DNA of 64,000 bases from Symsagittifera roscoffensis (GCF_963678635.1 NC_087066.1:31935301-31999300), one strand, 5' to 3'. Counted from the stretch's first letter, positions 1 to 10,858 are shown. A program made the numbers and translations. Notes: generated from the letters alone by a model not told the origin.

Positions 1-272
1 AAAAGACATTGGGGATTGTCAGTAAATGTGCGGAACCTCCTATGTTCTGGGAACATTGGATAAATCGATTTACCTGGGGCGTGATTGCTAAGCACGCATT
101 TAATCCTAAGTAGTTCTATTTAGAAAGAAAGTTGACAGCAACGCAAATAACGGCCCTGACCCAGGATGTTTTAGGAAAAGACCGGATTGAAGTGGAGCAA
201 ACGCTCATTTCTAACCTTTACTTGTGATTTGGAGAACGTGGTCAGGACAAACTTCATAAAGAGAAACCGCAT

Positions 273-617
273 TTGGACTTAGCTAATACCAGATACCCTC
301 GGATACTGGATGAATTTGAAAAATTTTTCAAGAAAGAGCGCAACAAAACGTTCAAGACCTATCAATTTTTGTCGCGTAAGCAAAGAGAAGGGGAGTTCGA
401 ACAATTTCACTCGGAGCTGAATGGACTGGCAGCTAGATCCAACCATTGCATATTGGAACGGAGGCTTTTGCGTGACGTTTTTATAGTGAAAAACAGAGAT
501 GGCCAGACAGAATTATGCAGGTCAACAATAACACCGGATGAGGTTTACAAAATGCGTTATCGTATGAAAGCGGAAACAATTATGCAAAAAGCTACAAAAG
601 TACAGGCTCGAAGTTGA
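273..617 (+). pseudogene. gag fragment of a Ty3/gypsy element
   Basis: The 114-residue frame has the usual Ty3/gypsy gag capsid pattern: a short segment FEQFHSELNGLAARSNHC, then RRLLRDVFIV and a segment ending in DEVYKMRYRMK. In intact relatives the first block is the QxR-like helix region before the zinc knuckle. The frame opens and closes without a complete capsid domain, so it is a remnant. It is followed at once by a shifted zinc-knuckle region and a protease remnant, which supports the assignment. Family-level call made by pattern, not by search. Confidence 0.6.
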
Positions 618-662
618 ATACGGCACAAGGAGGCGCTCTACAAAATAAAACTGAACCGAATA

Positions 663-1040
663 ATGTTATCCAAGGGGGATATTGACGACCATTTCAACGG
701 GGATCGAGGTGAGCATTCCAAGGAAACACAAGAGGCGGGGCGGATAGATGTTGTTGCAACTGCGATCAACCCAATTTTATCACGAATGACGCAACTACTG
801 CAAAAAACAGGGCACTATGAGCGGACATGCCGGGGTAAACGAGGTTCCGACCGCGGGCGTGTCCGACTTAACCACGATGAGACGGAGGGACACGGCCAAT
901 TTACGGAACACGATGTTGTCTCTTTCCAACACGATAACTCGGTAGGTTGGGTAAATAATCGTCCGCCACGCGTTCATGGATGGGATTCAAGGATTACGTT
1001 CACGGATGAGCTCCAAGGATTACGTTTTCAAGTCAATTAG
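663..1040 (+). pseudogene. Probable gag C-terminus / nucleocapsid remnant
   Basis: A charged, low-similarity frame that contains KTGHYERTCRGK, which fits the second half of a CCHC zinc knuckle (G-H-x4-C). The upstream half of the knuckle is not in the same frame, consistent with a frameshift. Its position between the gag fragment and the DSG protease motif is what makes this likely; on its own the match would be weak. Confidence 0.4.
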
Positions 1041-1082
1041 AGGAAAATGGAGGAGAGCGAGTTTAAAGTGGCAGCGGTACGG

Positions 1083-1384
1083 TTGCCATTGAGGATTAAC
1101 GGGCAGACGACGACGGCGTGGATCGATAGTGGGTCGACAATCTCAATTTTCACTATCGGGGAAATGCGGAAAACACTGGGAAAAGCAGAGGTGAAATGAT
1201 TATCCTTGGGCCAAGATGTGACAACGGAAATGTTCAATTGAAATTCATGGGGAAAATGAAGGCGACACTGACATCGAATGGATGGTCGGCAAAGACAAAC
1301 ATCGATGTGTTCGGGGGGGGGGGGGGTGGGGGTTGCCGGCCTTTAATCTTTGGTCGAGATATGATGCCGCAGCTGAGTTTTTAG
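1083..1384 (+). pseudogene. Aspartic protease remnant of copy C
   Basis: About position 1120-1160 reads IDSGSTISIF, the retroviral-type aspartic protease active-site motif D(S/T)G. Around 1350 another frame reads PLIFGRDMM, matching the conserved C-terminal (I/L)(I/L)GRD block of these proteases. The two halves are in different frames and are separated by a G-rich tract at about 1314-1340. The protease would have cut the Gag-Pol precursor; it cannot do so here. Confidence 0.55.
1314..1340 (+). repeat. G-rich tract
   Basis: A run of about a dozen guanines interrupted by a single T and followed by five more G. It lies inside the protease remnant and breaks its frame. It could fold as a G-quadruplex or be an assembly-prone homopolymer. 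Confidence 0.6.
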
Positions 1385-1510
1385 CTGGTCCAATCCAATG
1401 CAGGGCACTCGGAGCAACAGGATGATAAGCTTCGTGATGAATGGCAGCTACGTTTCACTAAGAAATTCAATAATCTATTTAATAGTCTAGGGCCTATCCG
1501 TAACTATAAA

Positions 1511-2092
1511 GTGCAAGCAGACTTTTTCAAAGCACTAGTGCCAGTGCAACAGAAAGGTAGGCGTGTTCCGATCACACTTCAGAATAAAGCCGATAGGAAG
1601 ATTGAATTTTTGCTGAGTCTTGAAAAACTTATAGAATGCTCGGATAAAAGTTTTGTATCGCCTATTGTTATCACGGTGAAGAGGGACGGTATTTTAAAAC
1701 TTGCATTTGAATCAAGGAAATTGAATAAGCAGAAACATGAAAGCAAGTACCAAATGCCAAATATTGAAGAACTTATGGATGTGATTGGCCAAACAGTTAG
1801 CGAAAGAAAATCAGGTACGGTCTACTTTCCAACCATGGACCTAACGTACCCATATAGACCATTACCTTCAGATAAAGATACAAGCAAAGATTGGATTTTT
1901 TTGTTAGTGGGCGGACAATCCACTGGTGCGTACTGGTTCAAAACGGGGTTCTACGGCCTAACGATGATGTCGTCGGAATTCCAGCGGGTAATGGATTCCA
2001 GTTTGAAGGAATTCCCCAACGCTGATGCATTCATTGACGCCAATCTAATACTATCCAAAGGCATTGAAATAGAGCATATTAGACTGACATAG
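1511..2092 (+). pseudogene. Reverse transcriptase remnant of copy C
   Basis: The 193-residue frame carries recognisable Ty3/gypsy RT blocks in order: SPIVITVKRDG, LKLAFESRKLN, KYQMPNIEELMD, a degenerate TMDLTYPY block and FKTGFYGLTMM. Where the catalytic (F/Y)xDD box should be, the sequence reads AFIDANLILSKG: the second catalytic aspartate is gone. The frame then ends and the palm/thumb continues in another frame. A dead polymerase fragment. It lies directly downstream of the protease remnant. Confidence 0.75.
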
Positions 2093-2173
2093 AGCGTCGA
2101 GAAACTTTTAAAGAAAATTAAATCGAAAAAAGATGGCTCTAAAACTACCCAACTGTAATTTTGCGAAATTGGA

Positions 2174-2680
2174 ATGCGAGTGCTTGGGTCATTAAATTAC
2201 CGCGTCTGGAATTACTCCGCTCGTTCGAAAGACGGAGCGGATCGACAAACTGCAACCGCCACGAACATTGTCTCAATTGAAATCGTTTATGGGCTCAAAA
2301 CAAAGACTGCAAAAATATTTGCTGTCACTTGCGGAAATGACAGCGCCTGTACGGCCAGCGCCTCTACGGCCAGCGCCTCTACGGCCAGCGCCTCTACGGA
2401 TATTCCAATCATTCTACGACGACCCATCATCAATCGGATACATAGCTACCACCACGACAAGGCCAGTATGTTTCTGGCGAGGGACACTTGGTTCCCATAT
2501 ACTCTTTGGAGCCTGGCGTCGGCAATGGAGGAGTATGTCATGTGCACAGCGGCAGCCAAAAACTTAAAAACTCTGTGCTGGAAAAATGATATTGGCACGG
2601 TGTATGTAAGAGCCAAAGGAGCAAAACGAATGTGTTCAATTAGATTTCTGGTGGCCTATCGAGTATCTAAATGAATCTGA
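2174..2680 (+). pseudogene. RT thumb / start of RNase H remnant with expanded 15-bp repeat
   Basis: Frame 2268-2567 begins with SQLKSFMGSKQRLQKYLLSL, the pattern of the Ty3/gypsy RT connection region (LxSFxGxxxxxxKYxxxxA). It then runs into a coding expansion of Pro-Ala-Pro-Leu-Arg from a 15-bp tandem repeat. No RNase H catalytic DEDD set can be picked out. Degenerate continuation of the RT remnant. Confidence 0.5.
2341..2400 (+). repeat. 15-bp tandem repeat, four copies
   Basis: Four consecutive units of CAGCGCCTCTACGGC fill exactly 60 bp; the first unit has G for C at one place and the last ends in A. They are in frame with the RT remnant and look like a local replication-slippage expansion after inactivation. 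Confidence 0.9.
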
Positions 2681-2689
2681 TCAACATCT

Positions 2690-3428
2690 ATTTTCTTGAA
2701 GGCCTTCCTCAATGATATGCAAAAACAAAAATCGGATAAAGTCCTCAAACTCATTTCCAGTTACATAAATACGCATGGGGTCCCTCGGAAAAAAATATAT
2801 GGATCAAGGGTCCAATTTTACATCTAAAAAGTGTAAGAATTTCTGTAACATCGAGGCAATCGAAATCGGGCATTCACCGTCGGATGATCACAGGGCCAGT
2901 GGTGTTGAGTGAACCATATGAAGTATTAAGAACTTTGTTTTGACCTATGTGTAAAAGGAAAACCACGGAAAGCTAGAAGTAATGGTTGAGCGCCAATTTC
3001 TACGCTCAAAATTTCGCTGTTTGAAGCAAGCTATAGCTGAGAGGCAAAAACCGTGTTACGTATTCTTACTAAAGAGCATTCACTGAAAAACTTGAATTGG
3101 GACAAGGTGTTGCATCAAAAATCTGCTTGTTTAGACATTGAAAAACCAAGGGCACAGAAAATGTCACACTTCGCTAGCACAACCTGGAACATATGTTCGG
3201 ATGCTTCGCTGGAGAGGACATTGGAGGCGGAAACAAGGGATTGTACGGAAAAGGCGAGCAAGAAGCCAGTTTCAGAGAATAAAGGAACGAAATAGCAGGT
3301 ATAAACTGATCACGAAACGAATTGCTAGTAAATCTAAACATACTATCAAATTTACCGATGGTTCTGTGCTTAAGAAAAGCGGTGTAGCCAAAAGACGGGA
3401 ATCCGATAAAGCCATTGGGGTACAGTAG
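2690..3428 (+). pseudogene. Integrase remnant of copy C
   Basis: Around 2700-2830 the plus strand reads KVLKLISSYINTHGVPRK followed by a degenerate GSRVQF, the core region of a Ty3/gypsy integrase around its second catalytic aspartate (usually DxGxxF), here mutated and then cut by stops. The following frames to 3428 are basic and probably derive from the integrase C-terminal region. Catalytic residues cannot be assigned. Confidence 0.5.
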
Positions 3429-3875
3429 TTGCCAAGCCCTCCAATACTAACCAGTTTGGGCAAAAAGCTGGAGGAAATGGATAAATGCCCTGAACCTATT
3501 AGGGCAATAACGCGAAGCACGTCGCACAAAGTCACGTCATGGGAGGACGATTCGGATTCGGGCGATGGGCCAGCAGCATTACCGTGTGGAGTGCATTTGC
3601 AAGCAGACAAAAGCAATGAGGGTGAGGGGTCCAGTGGAGCAGTTACACATGCAGGAAATGCGAACGTCGAAAAGGATGTACCGGTGGAGCAAGGAAGTTT
3701 GGCGGCAGAGAAAGAGATTAATGCAAAAGATACCGTAGACAAGTCAGTGGGAAGCAAACTGGAGCAGCATGCGAATAGAGGGACGGCCACCAAGGAAGCG
3801 AGCGGGCACGAGTCGGTGGTGCACACAGAGAACCGAACGAAGAAAAAGCGGAGTGTCCTAAGAAACAACGGTTAG
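3429..3875 (+). CDS. Hypothetical acidic ORF at the 3' end of copy C
   Basis: A 148-residue frame with no recognised domain. It is rich in Glu, Asp, Ser and Lys, for example WEDDSDSGDG near residue 37, and ends in a lysine/arginine patch. It directly follows the integrase remnant and probably formed the disordered C-terminal tail of Pol in that element. Without a homology search I cannot exclude a chance frame. Confidence 0.3.
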   Translation: MPSPPILTSLGKKLEEMDKCPEPIRAITRSTSHKVTSWEDDSDSGDGPAALPCGVHLQADKSNEGEGSSGAVTHAGNANVEKDVPVEQGSLAAEKEINAKDTVDKSVGSKLEQHANRGTATKEASGHESVVHTENRTKKKRSVLRNNG

Positions 3876-4479
3876 TATCGTATTCTAATAGCGAGGTTCT
3901 AATAGTCAGGAAGATACCGGCTCAAGAAAGAATATACAAAAAAGGACGGCAGTGGCGAATATGGGATCAGTAATGATCGATGCTATTATTCACTATGAGG
4001 GGAAAGGAAACTCAGAGCCAGCGGAGAATGATCGGGCTATGGTGTGAGTTATGTTGAAGAGAGGAAAAGAAGAAGCAAAGCTCAAAACTATACAAACTTG
4101 CCTTCAACGTGCATTTGAGCACGTATCCCAGAGAAAGGGGTGATCGTAGGGTCTATAACGCAATTTAGTTTTCAAAACATTTTCATTTCAATTTTTCAAT
4201 CATGCATTTCAATTTTTCAAAGAAGAAATTTCATGTATACATATTTATGTTATCATAGTTTTGAGTTCAATTTGTAGTCCGTTGTGGCAGTTTCAATGAT
4301 GGTCAGTAAGTTATCAGCAGCGTGGTCATTCTTCAGTGATGCTGAAATTTTTGACCGTTGAGTTCTTAGATTTAAAAGTTGCTATTTAAATTACATACAT
4401 TCGGAATTCAAGTTACTGGAGATTCGTCTTTAACAAACAAACACCATTTAAAGATATACAAGAAGCCGAACAAAAAGTA
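3876..4479. other. No recognisable gene
   Basis: Short stop-interrupted frames only. About 4140-4260 has a near-duplicated 15-bp AT-rich stretch (tttcaatttttcaat). No LTR or promoter could be assigned. Confidence 0.5.
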
Positions 4480-4850
4480 GTATGGTACCTAAGAAAAAAC
4501 CGAAAACATAAATAATTGACAGAAAAAACCAAAAACAGTAAAAAGATATAAAATCAGTAGAAATCATACCCCAGATGAGATGTGATCCGACCCTCCCGTT
4601 TGTTGTTGTTGAATACATTGTTGTTACAGGCATTTATTCCAAACAGGATTGTTACAATCAATTTTTTGGGCTTTTTCTGGGGCATATACTGTAGGGTTGT
4701 TTGAGTATTTCAGCACGTTAGTGCTAATTTGCGCTGAATCCGGATGCGTCTCAGGATTAGAGGTGTTGACTGATCCGGCAAGCAGTCCAAGGAGCAGCAA
4801 GAAGCGTCTCAGGGAAAACAACAATTGACTGTTGGTTATCGTTAACAAGC
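4480..4850 (+). repeat. Possible relic of the giant-element leader
   Basis: Several short blocks appear in the same order and orientation as in the leader of element B. Around 4575-4605 a GATCTGACC-like block is followed by TTTGTTGTTGTT, as at 31327-31355. Around 4690-4725 a stretch runs from TTTGAG through AGCACGTTA to ATTT, as at about 31430-31460. A further TTGACTGTTGG block at about 4824 resembles CGACTGTTGGGTATCG at about 31540. The sequence between blocks has diverged heavily. A third, much older copy of the A/B family is the simplest reading, but this is by-eye alignment. Confidence 0.35.
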
Positions 4851-5594
4851 TTTCTATCCCTTTTGGTAAAGAAAGTTAGTTTAAACTTTAATGTACCCAT
4901 TTTGGCGAATGTTACAGAAAAACGCATAGTATTAAGTAAAGGACGTCAGCCAGTCGTCAAAAACTTCTTGTTCTAATTTTCATTTCTGCGTTATTTTGGG
5001 GAATGTGTATCACCCAGAGCATCTTCTTGTACTTTTCAGACAGAGGGGGGAATTATAGCCATTGCCAGTTTTTTTGAAATAAAAATTTTGGTTGGTAAAA
5101 AAAATATTGCGCTATTAAAATTTCGTTACCCTAATTCTTCAAATTCAAACTTTTTTAAACCGATTTACTAAAAATGTTCTAAATCTTTTACTTGCATTTA
5201 TTCTGAAAGCAACTATAATGTGATCCAAATACCGAATTGATCCAAACGACTCTCAAACTCTACCAAAAATCTTAGTTTCGATCGCTAAACTGTTCTTTAT
5301 TTTAATGAATTTACGATTTAGTTATAATCCTAAATAATAAATAACTATAATAATACCAACTGTTGCATAACAAAAGGAATGATGAACTAGGCCATGCCAG
5401 CTAACTTTTATCACATCGTTTCCCCAAACGCATCTTTTTTTCACAAACTTTTGAACTTAGGTGGAGTCCAATTGCGATTCTAAACTGCTGACTCGTCAAC
5501 TTCAATCTTCCGTTTTTACTCGGTTTTACAATCAGCCATTAAGACCCGGATAGGTACTAATTTTTTTAAAACATCAGTAGGTACTAGCTCAAAA
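4851..5594. other. AT-rich intergenic sequence, no gene seen
   Basis: Only short frames without recognisable motifs. No repeats shared with the rest of the window were noticed here. Confidence 0.5.
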
Positions 5595-6097
5595 TTAATT
5601 GAGAAATTTCGTTATTGAAAATGGCTCAGTCAATTTTTTTTGGATTTCGTTTTCCGTAGCTCTTTTACATTTTGCTGAATCAAACCAAAATTTTACTGCA
5701 TCATTATATTTTCCATCATCATCCCAACAAAAAAGCACCTGTGCTCCTACGGCTGATGCTAAAAAGGCCTTTATTGCTAGCAGAATAGCAGAAGAACTTC
5801 TCAAGCTACCATTGGCTGCAGAGAGAACTGCTTGCAAAAATTGGCTAATTTTCATGTTTAAATTTGTTACCTTATATGAAGAAAAATCACTTTTCAATGA
5901 TTTCTACGCAAAAAAAGGAGTTTTGGCATTTTAAAGCAGTTTTTTAGGAGAGAAAAACCACAATAGGCATCCAGCTGTAGGGATCGCAAGTTTCCTTGGT
6001 AGTAAATTGTAAACAACATATTTTGAACTAATTTGGCAAAGGTCATTGCTAATTTATGATGTCTGAGAACTGTCAACGCTATAAACAACTTTGACAA
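5595..6097 (-). pseudogene. Fragment of a PHD-finger non-LTR retrotransposon RT
   Basis: Two overlapping minus-strand frames match the 3' part of the RT frame at 27456-28316. The first carries LDAYCGFSLLKNCFKMPKLL, matching the LLKNCFSIPKLL region. The second carries SQFLQAVLSAANGSLRSSSA, FLASAVGA and YNDAVKFWFD, matching QFLQAILPAAKGGLGVSSAR, FLASAVGA and YDDALKWWFD. About 130 residues after the polymerase core survive, with frameshifts. It is a second, more diverged copy of the element split by element B. Confidence 0.8.
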
Positions 6098-6425
6098 ATA
6101 TGCAAACGCCTTGACACGCGGGAGAAAACTTCACTTTAAATAGTGTTAGATAAAGCTGACAAATTCCGTAATCTGGATAAAATCAATAGTTACTCGGATT
6201 AAGGGTAGAAACGCGACAACCAGGGAACATGAAAAAATGTACATTCAGAGCAATCAGTAGGGCTAACAAATCCTTCCTTGATAAACTCTTTGAAAAACAA
6301 ACTTATGTAATTGTCAAATAAGTCTGCGGAACCCACTTTGATAATAAAATTTAAAGCAGTTAAAGATATTTCGAATTTTCAATTCAAATTATATTCACTC
6401 CTTGTTTCATTCCGCAAAAGCACGT
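6032..6425 (+). repeat. Interspersed repeat R, most complete copy
   Basis: The left part (about 6032-6290) is highly similar to 25462-25735, starting at TTGGCAAAGGTCATTGC. The right part (about 6310-6425) is highly similar to 55335-55450, including TTAAAGCAGTTAAAGAT and CTTGTTTCATTCCG. This copy therefore appears to be the uninterrupted form of a repeat that elsewhere flanks the non-LTR element. No coding capacity or terminal repeats were recognised. Confidence 0.7.
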
Positions 6426-6839
6426 CCTACAGTGGTGACAGAGAAAACAACAAGAGTCAGGAAGAATAAGTGAGTTTCAAAAAAAAATTCGAAGTATTCA
6501 AAAAAGTCGAGGATATCAGGAAAACATTAAAAATGATAAAACATAAAACGTTAAAACTCAGTAAAATCACGTTTTATAGAGGAAACCCGGAAAATATGAC
6601 AATAAATCGATAGATCTTGATTTTGTTTTGCTAATTTGGGTAGTAAATTGTCATTTATTATTGTAAAACAAGAAGCAAATGAACCGAATTGAAGGTAAAG
6701 GTAAAGAAAACCGAGTTGAAAAACAAAATTTCTGAGATAAAAGCGGATAAACTGTAGTTGGAAAGGCATAAACGTTATTTTAAGCTAAAAACAGCGGGTA
6801 AAACCTAAAAAAACTCCAAGTATAGGTTTGAGGGTTAAT
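6426..6839. other. No recognisable gene
   Basis: Spacer between repeat R and the next decayed gypsy-like element. Only short random-looking frames. Confidence 0.5.
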
Positions 6840-7900
6840 TATGGCAACGGAAAGCTCGGTATCCAAGATGCTATTTTCGAGACTTTTACCAGCTCTAATG
6901 ACTTCGAAAGCTAGTACTGTAAGTGCAACCGAAACTGATGAAAGCAGCATTAGTTCGCGTTAAGAATGCAGAAGTCTGCAGTCGGATTTCATCGTACCCT
7001 CCCAGAGGCAACCAGAAAAAGCTATGATCAGACCGCTGAAACTTTTCGAAGACATTACAGTGAAAAACCGGTGATTTTTGGCGGCCGGCTAGAGCGTCGC
7101 GTGCAGCAGGCAAGAGAAAAAATAGCAGATTTCCTGGGGGATTTACAGCAATTAGCGCTGAAGGCGTACCTAGAGAATCCCCCCAGTACATACGGGATCA
7201 CTTAGTGCTTCGAGGCTTTCTCGTAGGGGTCCACCACAGCCAAAACAGACTTGAGCTCCGCAAGACAATCGGGGACAAGAGCGTGAACAGCGAGAATGTT
7301 TTAGAGTGGGCACTTCACGTGAACGCCGTAATTAGAATTGAGGAAGAAAAACAAACGCCACCAATAGCAGCCATGCGGAGGGAACAAACAGAAATCCTAA
7401 TAGATTTGGTGAACAGACTAGTCCAACAGATGTCGGTTGGTTATGAAAAAAATGCCCAGAGCTGTGTCGGTCGAAGAGACAACAGCCATTAAGGAGGAAC
7501 GCGACGCGATGGAAACCGATAAAGAGAACAAGATTCAAGAGACCGAGCAAGAAATCCTGTCCCAAGACCAAATACGTGCAAAAAAATGACAATCCCAGAA
7601 GGGAAAACAACTATGACAAATGCGGATTATGTGGGCAAAAAGGTCATTGGACAATGAAGTGCCATAATTTTTTTACCTGCGAAAATTCTACCCACAATAA
7701 AAGAAATCGCTCTTGGAATAAAACTATGGAATAAACCAACGTAATCAGGGTGTCTTCCACTAACAAAACAAAACGTTTCATTGTGGAGTTGTTATTGAAC
7801 GTGAAATTGGTATCAGGACTGTAAGACAATGGGAATAGCATTTCGCTCATAAATTTGGGCACGTATGAACGTCTTGGAAAGCTGGGAAGCGTGAAGGCTT
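6840..7900 (+). pseudogene. gag to protease-start of a second decayed gypsy-like element
   Basis: Frame 6966-7205 carries ETFRRHYSEKP, LERRVQQAREKIADFLGDL and LALKAY; the overlapping frame 7205-7492 continues with LRGFLVGVHHSQNRLELRK and ALHVNAVIRIEEEK. Both are standard Ty3/gypsy gag capsid patterns. Around 7615-7660 an intact zinc knuckle CGLCGQKGHWTMKC (C-x2-C-x4-H-x4-C) follows, for RNA binding. At about 7760-7825 the frame KRFIVELLLN resembles the sequence just before a protease DTG motif, which is missing. Frameshifts make it a pseudogene. Confidence 0.7.
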
Positions 7901-7954
7901 TTGAAAATAAAGTTTAAGCGGCTAATAATTTCCCGCAGTTTGAATTGATAAAGG

Positions 7955-8233
7955 GATAAAGGGAACAATAGAGGAGTCAAATATGTATATCCAGTGGAGT
8001 CGATGTCGCCTACTAAAAAAAGTTTATGGACTCAGTTCTAATCATTAGGGAATTAACCATTGGACTTGGTATGCGCAAGTAAAAATGGCAAGTACTGGTA
8101 GTGCCTTGGTTTTTGAGGACCCAACGGAAATGGCAACGGGATTGAGTGAGAGAGTGGGGGAACAGCAATTTCGGACTTGATTCGGTAACGTATATAAACG
8201 ACTGTAAAACATTTGGAGGACCAGTGTTTTCGT
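7955..8233 (+). repeat. 280-bp direct repeat, copy 1
   Basis: Highly similar, with a handful of substitutions, to 9063-9341. Shared landmarks are GGAGTCAAATATGTATATCC near the start and GGAGGACCAGTGTTTTCGTT at the end. It contains a TATA-like TATATAAACG about 40 bp before its end. Stops in all frames argue against coding. It lies between the protease start and the protease-RT spacer of the decayed element. Confidence 0.8.
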
Positions 8234-8240
8234 TTTCTAA

Positions 8241-9005
8241 ATGAATCCAAAATCCCGAGAGTTTGCCCAAGAGTTATCAATAACAGCGAATAACTGCTTA
8301 CCCTGCCTTCTTGGTTTGGACTCCGTGATATATCAAGAGTGTATTCTAAATACTGGCGAACAATTTTGCTATACCTTTATCAACACAAACAACGACCCGT
8401 GTCCGAACCTTTGCAATAGCAAAGAGGAATGCAAGAACCCCCAGTAAATATGAAAAACTAGGAAAAACTAGTACCGTTTTCAATAGCACAGAAGGTTTTA
8501 TTGAAGGCATACACGAATTAGAAGAAAAAATTGGACTACTGGTAGCTGATTCACTGGTTAGCGTGAGCCAAGGAAAAAGTTGCCTGAAGGATATTGGCTT
8601 GCAAAATGAGGCAATTACCAGATACCGCAAAATCGTTCTTTATACCAATTTGAGAAATCAGATTCAAGAAAACGGACTCTTTAGTTGCAAGGAACGACCG
8701 CAGCATCAGGAGCCTTTTGAATTGGGCAAGCACGATACTCTGGACGTTGCACATTTGTCATCTGAAGATAAGATAAAAAGTACAGATAATGTTTGATAAA
8801 CATAAACGGGTCTTTTCACGCAAGCTCAACAGACTTAGGGTTTTCCGATAAAATCAGACACAAAATAAAGTTAAACGCTGATGCAGAGCAAACGGAAATG
8901 AATGATTCAGAGTGTGACAAATTATGGGATACGAAAAAGGTTAAACTACCAGGCTTTAAAAACAAGAGTATTACTATACCTCGGGAAAAAATGGATAATG
9001 GATAG
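8241..9005 (+). pseudogene. Protease-RT spacer and RT N-terminus of the decayed gypsy-like element
   Basis: A frame through 8472-8796 reads VADSLVSVSQGKSCLK and NEAITRYRKIVLYTNL, the pattern of the Ty3/gypsy region between protease and RT. The frame 8793-9005 then reads SSTDLGFSDKIRHKIKLNAD, resembling the segment just before the RT fingers (DLG...HxI). The polymerase core itself is absent: the sequence runs into the second copy of the 280-bp repeat. Confidence 0.5.
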
Positions 9006-9062
9006 CATCTTGGCATCAGAGACTACAAATAGTTTCAAAGTAAAATTATCAAAAATTTTCAT

Positions 9063-9341
9063 GAGGAAAGGGAACACTAAAGGAGTCAAATATGTATATC
9101 CAGTGGAGTGGATGTCGCCTACTAAAAAAAATTATGGACTCAGTTCTAATCATTAGGGAATTAACCATTGGACTTGGTATGCGCAAGTAAAAATGGCAAG
9201 TGCTGGTACTGCGTTGGTTTTTGAGGACCCAACGGGATTGGCAACGGGATTGAGTGAGAGATTGGGGGAACAGCAATTTCGGACTTGATTCGGAAATGTA
9301 TATAAGCGATGGTAAAACATTTGGAGGACCAGTGTTTTCGT
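9063..9341 (+). repeat. 280-bp direct repeat, copy 2
   Basis: Partner of 7955-8233; about 1.1 kb lies between equivalent positions. This copy has TATATAAGCG at the TATA-like position. Flanks of the two copies do not match, so the unit itself was duplicated. It could be an LTR-derived promoter block or a small transposon; no terminal features settle this. Confidence 0.8.
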
Positions 9342-9628
9342 TAGCAAATTTTTCAAACTCAAGCAGCGCTTTGCTCTTGGCAACAAAGAATAGTAACTAA
9401 CTATCAGGGCAAATTGAAAGTTCCGGAAAAAGAGGTTGTTTGCTATTGAAGTTTTAAGGGATCAAATCATAATTCAGGTAGTACTCGTGAAAAAAGATGA
9501 ACCTCCTAACTGTATATTTCACATCTCAGGAAACCACCTTTGATTTTTCAGCAAATTTTGGGGGATTACCACTAGAAATGTAATTCAAAGTGAACCAGAT
9601 AATTATTTCAACTGGATACTATTAAAAA

Positions 9629-9973
9629 TTGAAAACATACTGCGTGTTCGGGGAAAAACCCGAATGTGAGATAGATGACATTAATTGGCACTTAGCAAAA
9701 GAAAACAGAAGCGGAGAAAACTTTAATTTAGAGAAAAAGTCGCCTCAAGGTTACCACTCTGAAAAAGGGGGGGCTTTTTTGTACATACCACAATGCGCAA
9801 AAATACAGGTCAATTTTGCCGAAATATCCTTCTGCTCAGAAGAAGTACCAGTGGAAGTTACAAATATGGGCTCCGAGTCGCACATAAGGTTTAAGGACCC
9901 TATCAGCAGAGTAATTTTTCGCATTTATACTCTCACGCTGTGCAAAAAGGGTATCCCAGTGCTTTTGATTTAG
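9629..9973 (+). pseudogene. Possible envelope-like remnant
   Basis: A 114-residue frame with cysteine-spaced blocks QCAKIQVNFAEISFCSEEVP and a segment FKDPISRVIF followed by LCKKGIPV. This C...C-x3-P, DP(I/L)(S/T)R, C...P layout resembles the region after the fusion-protein-like part of invertebrate gypsy/errantivirus envelope proteins. No signal peptide or transmembrane segment is left. Low-confidence family impression; it could instead be an unrelated frame. Confidence 0.25.
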
Positions 9974-10669
9974 GTGATATGTCCTGGGTATCATATGCAA
10001 AACAACTGAAGTTGATCCTCGCGCTAAAAGAAATAGAGAAACCGGCAAAAAATATGCAACTTGAGCTCCTTCGATAATAGCCGTGAAGGTCTTTTCATGG
10101 ATGATGATTTGAGCACAATCAGTTGTCACAACTTTTGAAAATTAGTCAGAAGACAGTAACAGGAAGGGGGTCTTCCTGGGACAAAACAAGGAATATGATC
10201 ATCATCAATTGGGTAAATTTGGCTTAAAATGTCCAGCACACAGCTGGTTATATCTTCCTTGCTTTGCAAAACTGGAAACACAGATGCTCCGTTATTGGGG
10301 AGGGAAAAGCTGGAGAAGTCGAAATCAATACGCGAACAGTTTGTTTTCTAGTTAAAATCTTAGGATTGATTTTGCGTATAATTTTCGTGGCAGCATTAAA
10401 AAAGGATGGGGACAATAAGCAAACTGTTTTTCAACCGTTAAACCTATTGGGAGAAAACAGTTATTAAGACACTTGAGGAGAAACTCCAGAAGAAGATATA
10501 AACAGAAAAAAGAAAAACAACGTTCTGCAAGGGAGACAAACATGCAACGCGTGTGACAACAGGATAATCTTTTTATAAATCAGAAAGTTAGTCACATAAG
10601 CACAGCATGTTTGGGCGAATAAATTTAAGACATTTTTGAGTGCAATTAAAACAAAACAGAGTGGTACTC
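9974..10669. other. No recognisable gene
   Basis: Stop-interrupted sequence downstream of the envelope-like frame. A 67-codon frame at 10264-10467 has no recognisable motif. Confidence 0.45.
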
Positions 10670-10760
10670 GTGGGATTAAGAATAAAATAAATGAATACAC
10701 AGTGTTACCTGTGGGATTAGGATAAAAGAAAGAAAAGCACTGCGTAGACTGTGGGATTAA
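10670..10760 (+). repeat. Three-unit repeat with GTGGGATTA core
   Basis: GTGGGATTA(A/G)G occurs at 10670, 10711 and 10751, a period of 40-41 bp, with partly conserved sequence between units. It ends about 100 bp left of element A. Confidence 0.7.
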
Positions 10761-10858
10761 GAAAAATTATATCTCTTTATGGTTTTTAGGAAACCGACAG
10801 GAACCAGAAGTCGGGAGTGTCGTTTATTTTCTGCCGCAACTGTTTGAAGTTAAGGCTG

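Larger units (their letters stand above)
1..3875 (+). mobile_element. Decayed Ty3/gypsy LTR retrotransposon (copy C)
   Basis: Fragments of gag, aspartic protease, RT, RNase H and integrase follow each other on the plus strand in the order expected for a Ty3/gypsy element, but every domain is broken by frameshifts or stops. The left end lies outside the window or is unrecognisable, and I could not find a 3' LTR. The protein fragments do not resemble the giant elements A and B, so this is a separate and older family. Boundaries are approximate. Confidence 0.7.

Noticed and set aside
3272-3868. 198-codon minus-strand ORF
   Set aside because: Overlaps the integrase end and acidic tail of copy C in antisense; Ser/Leu/Phe-rich shadow.
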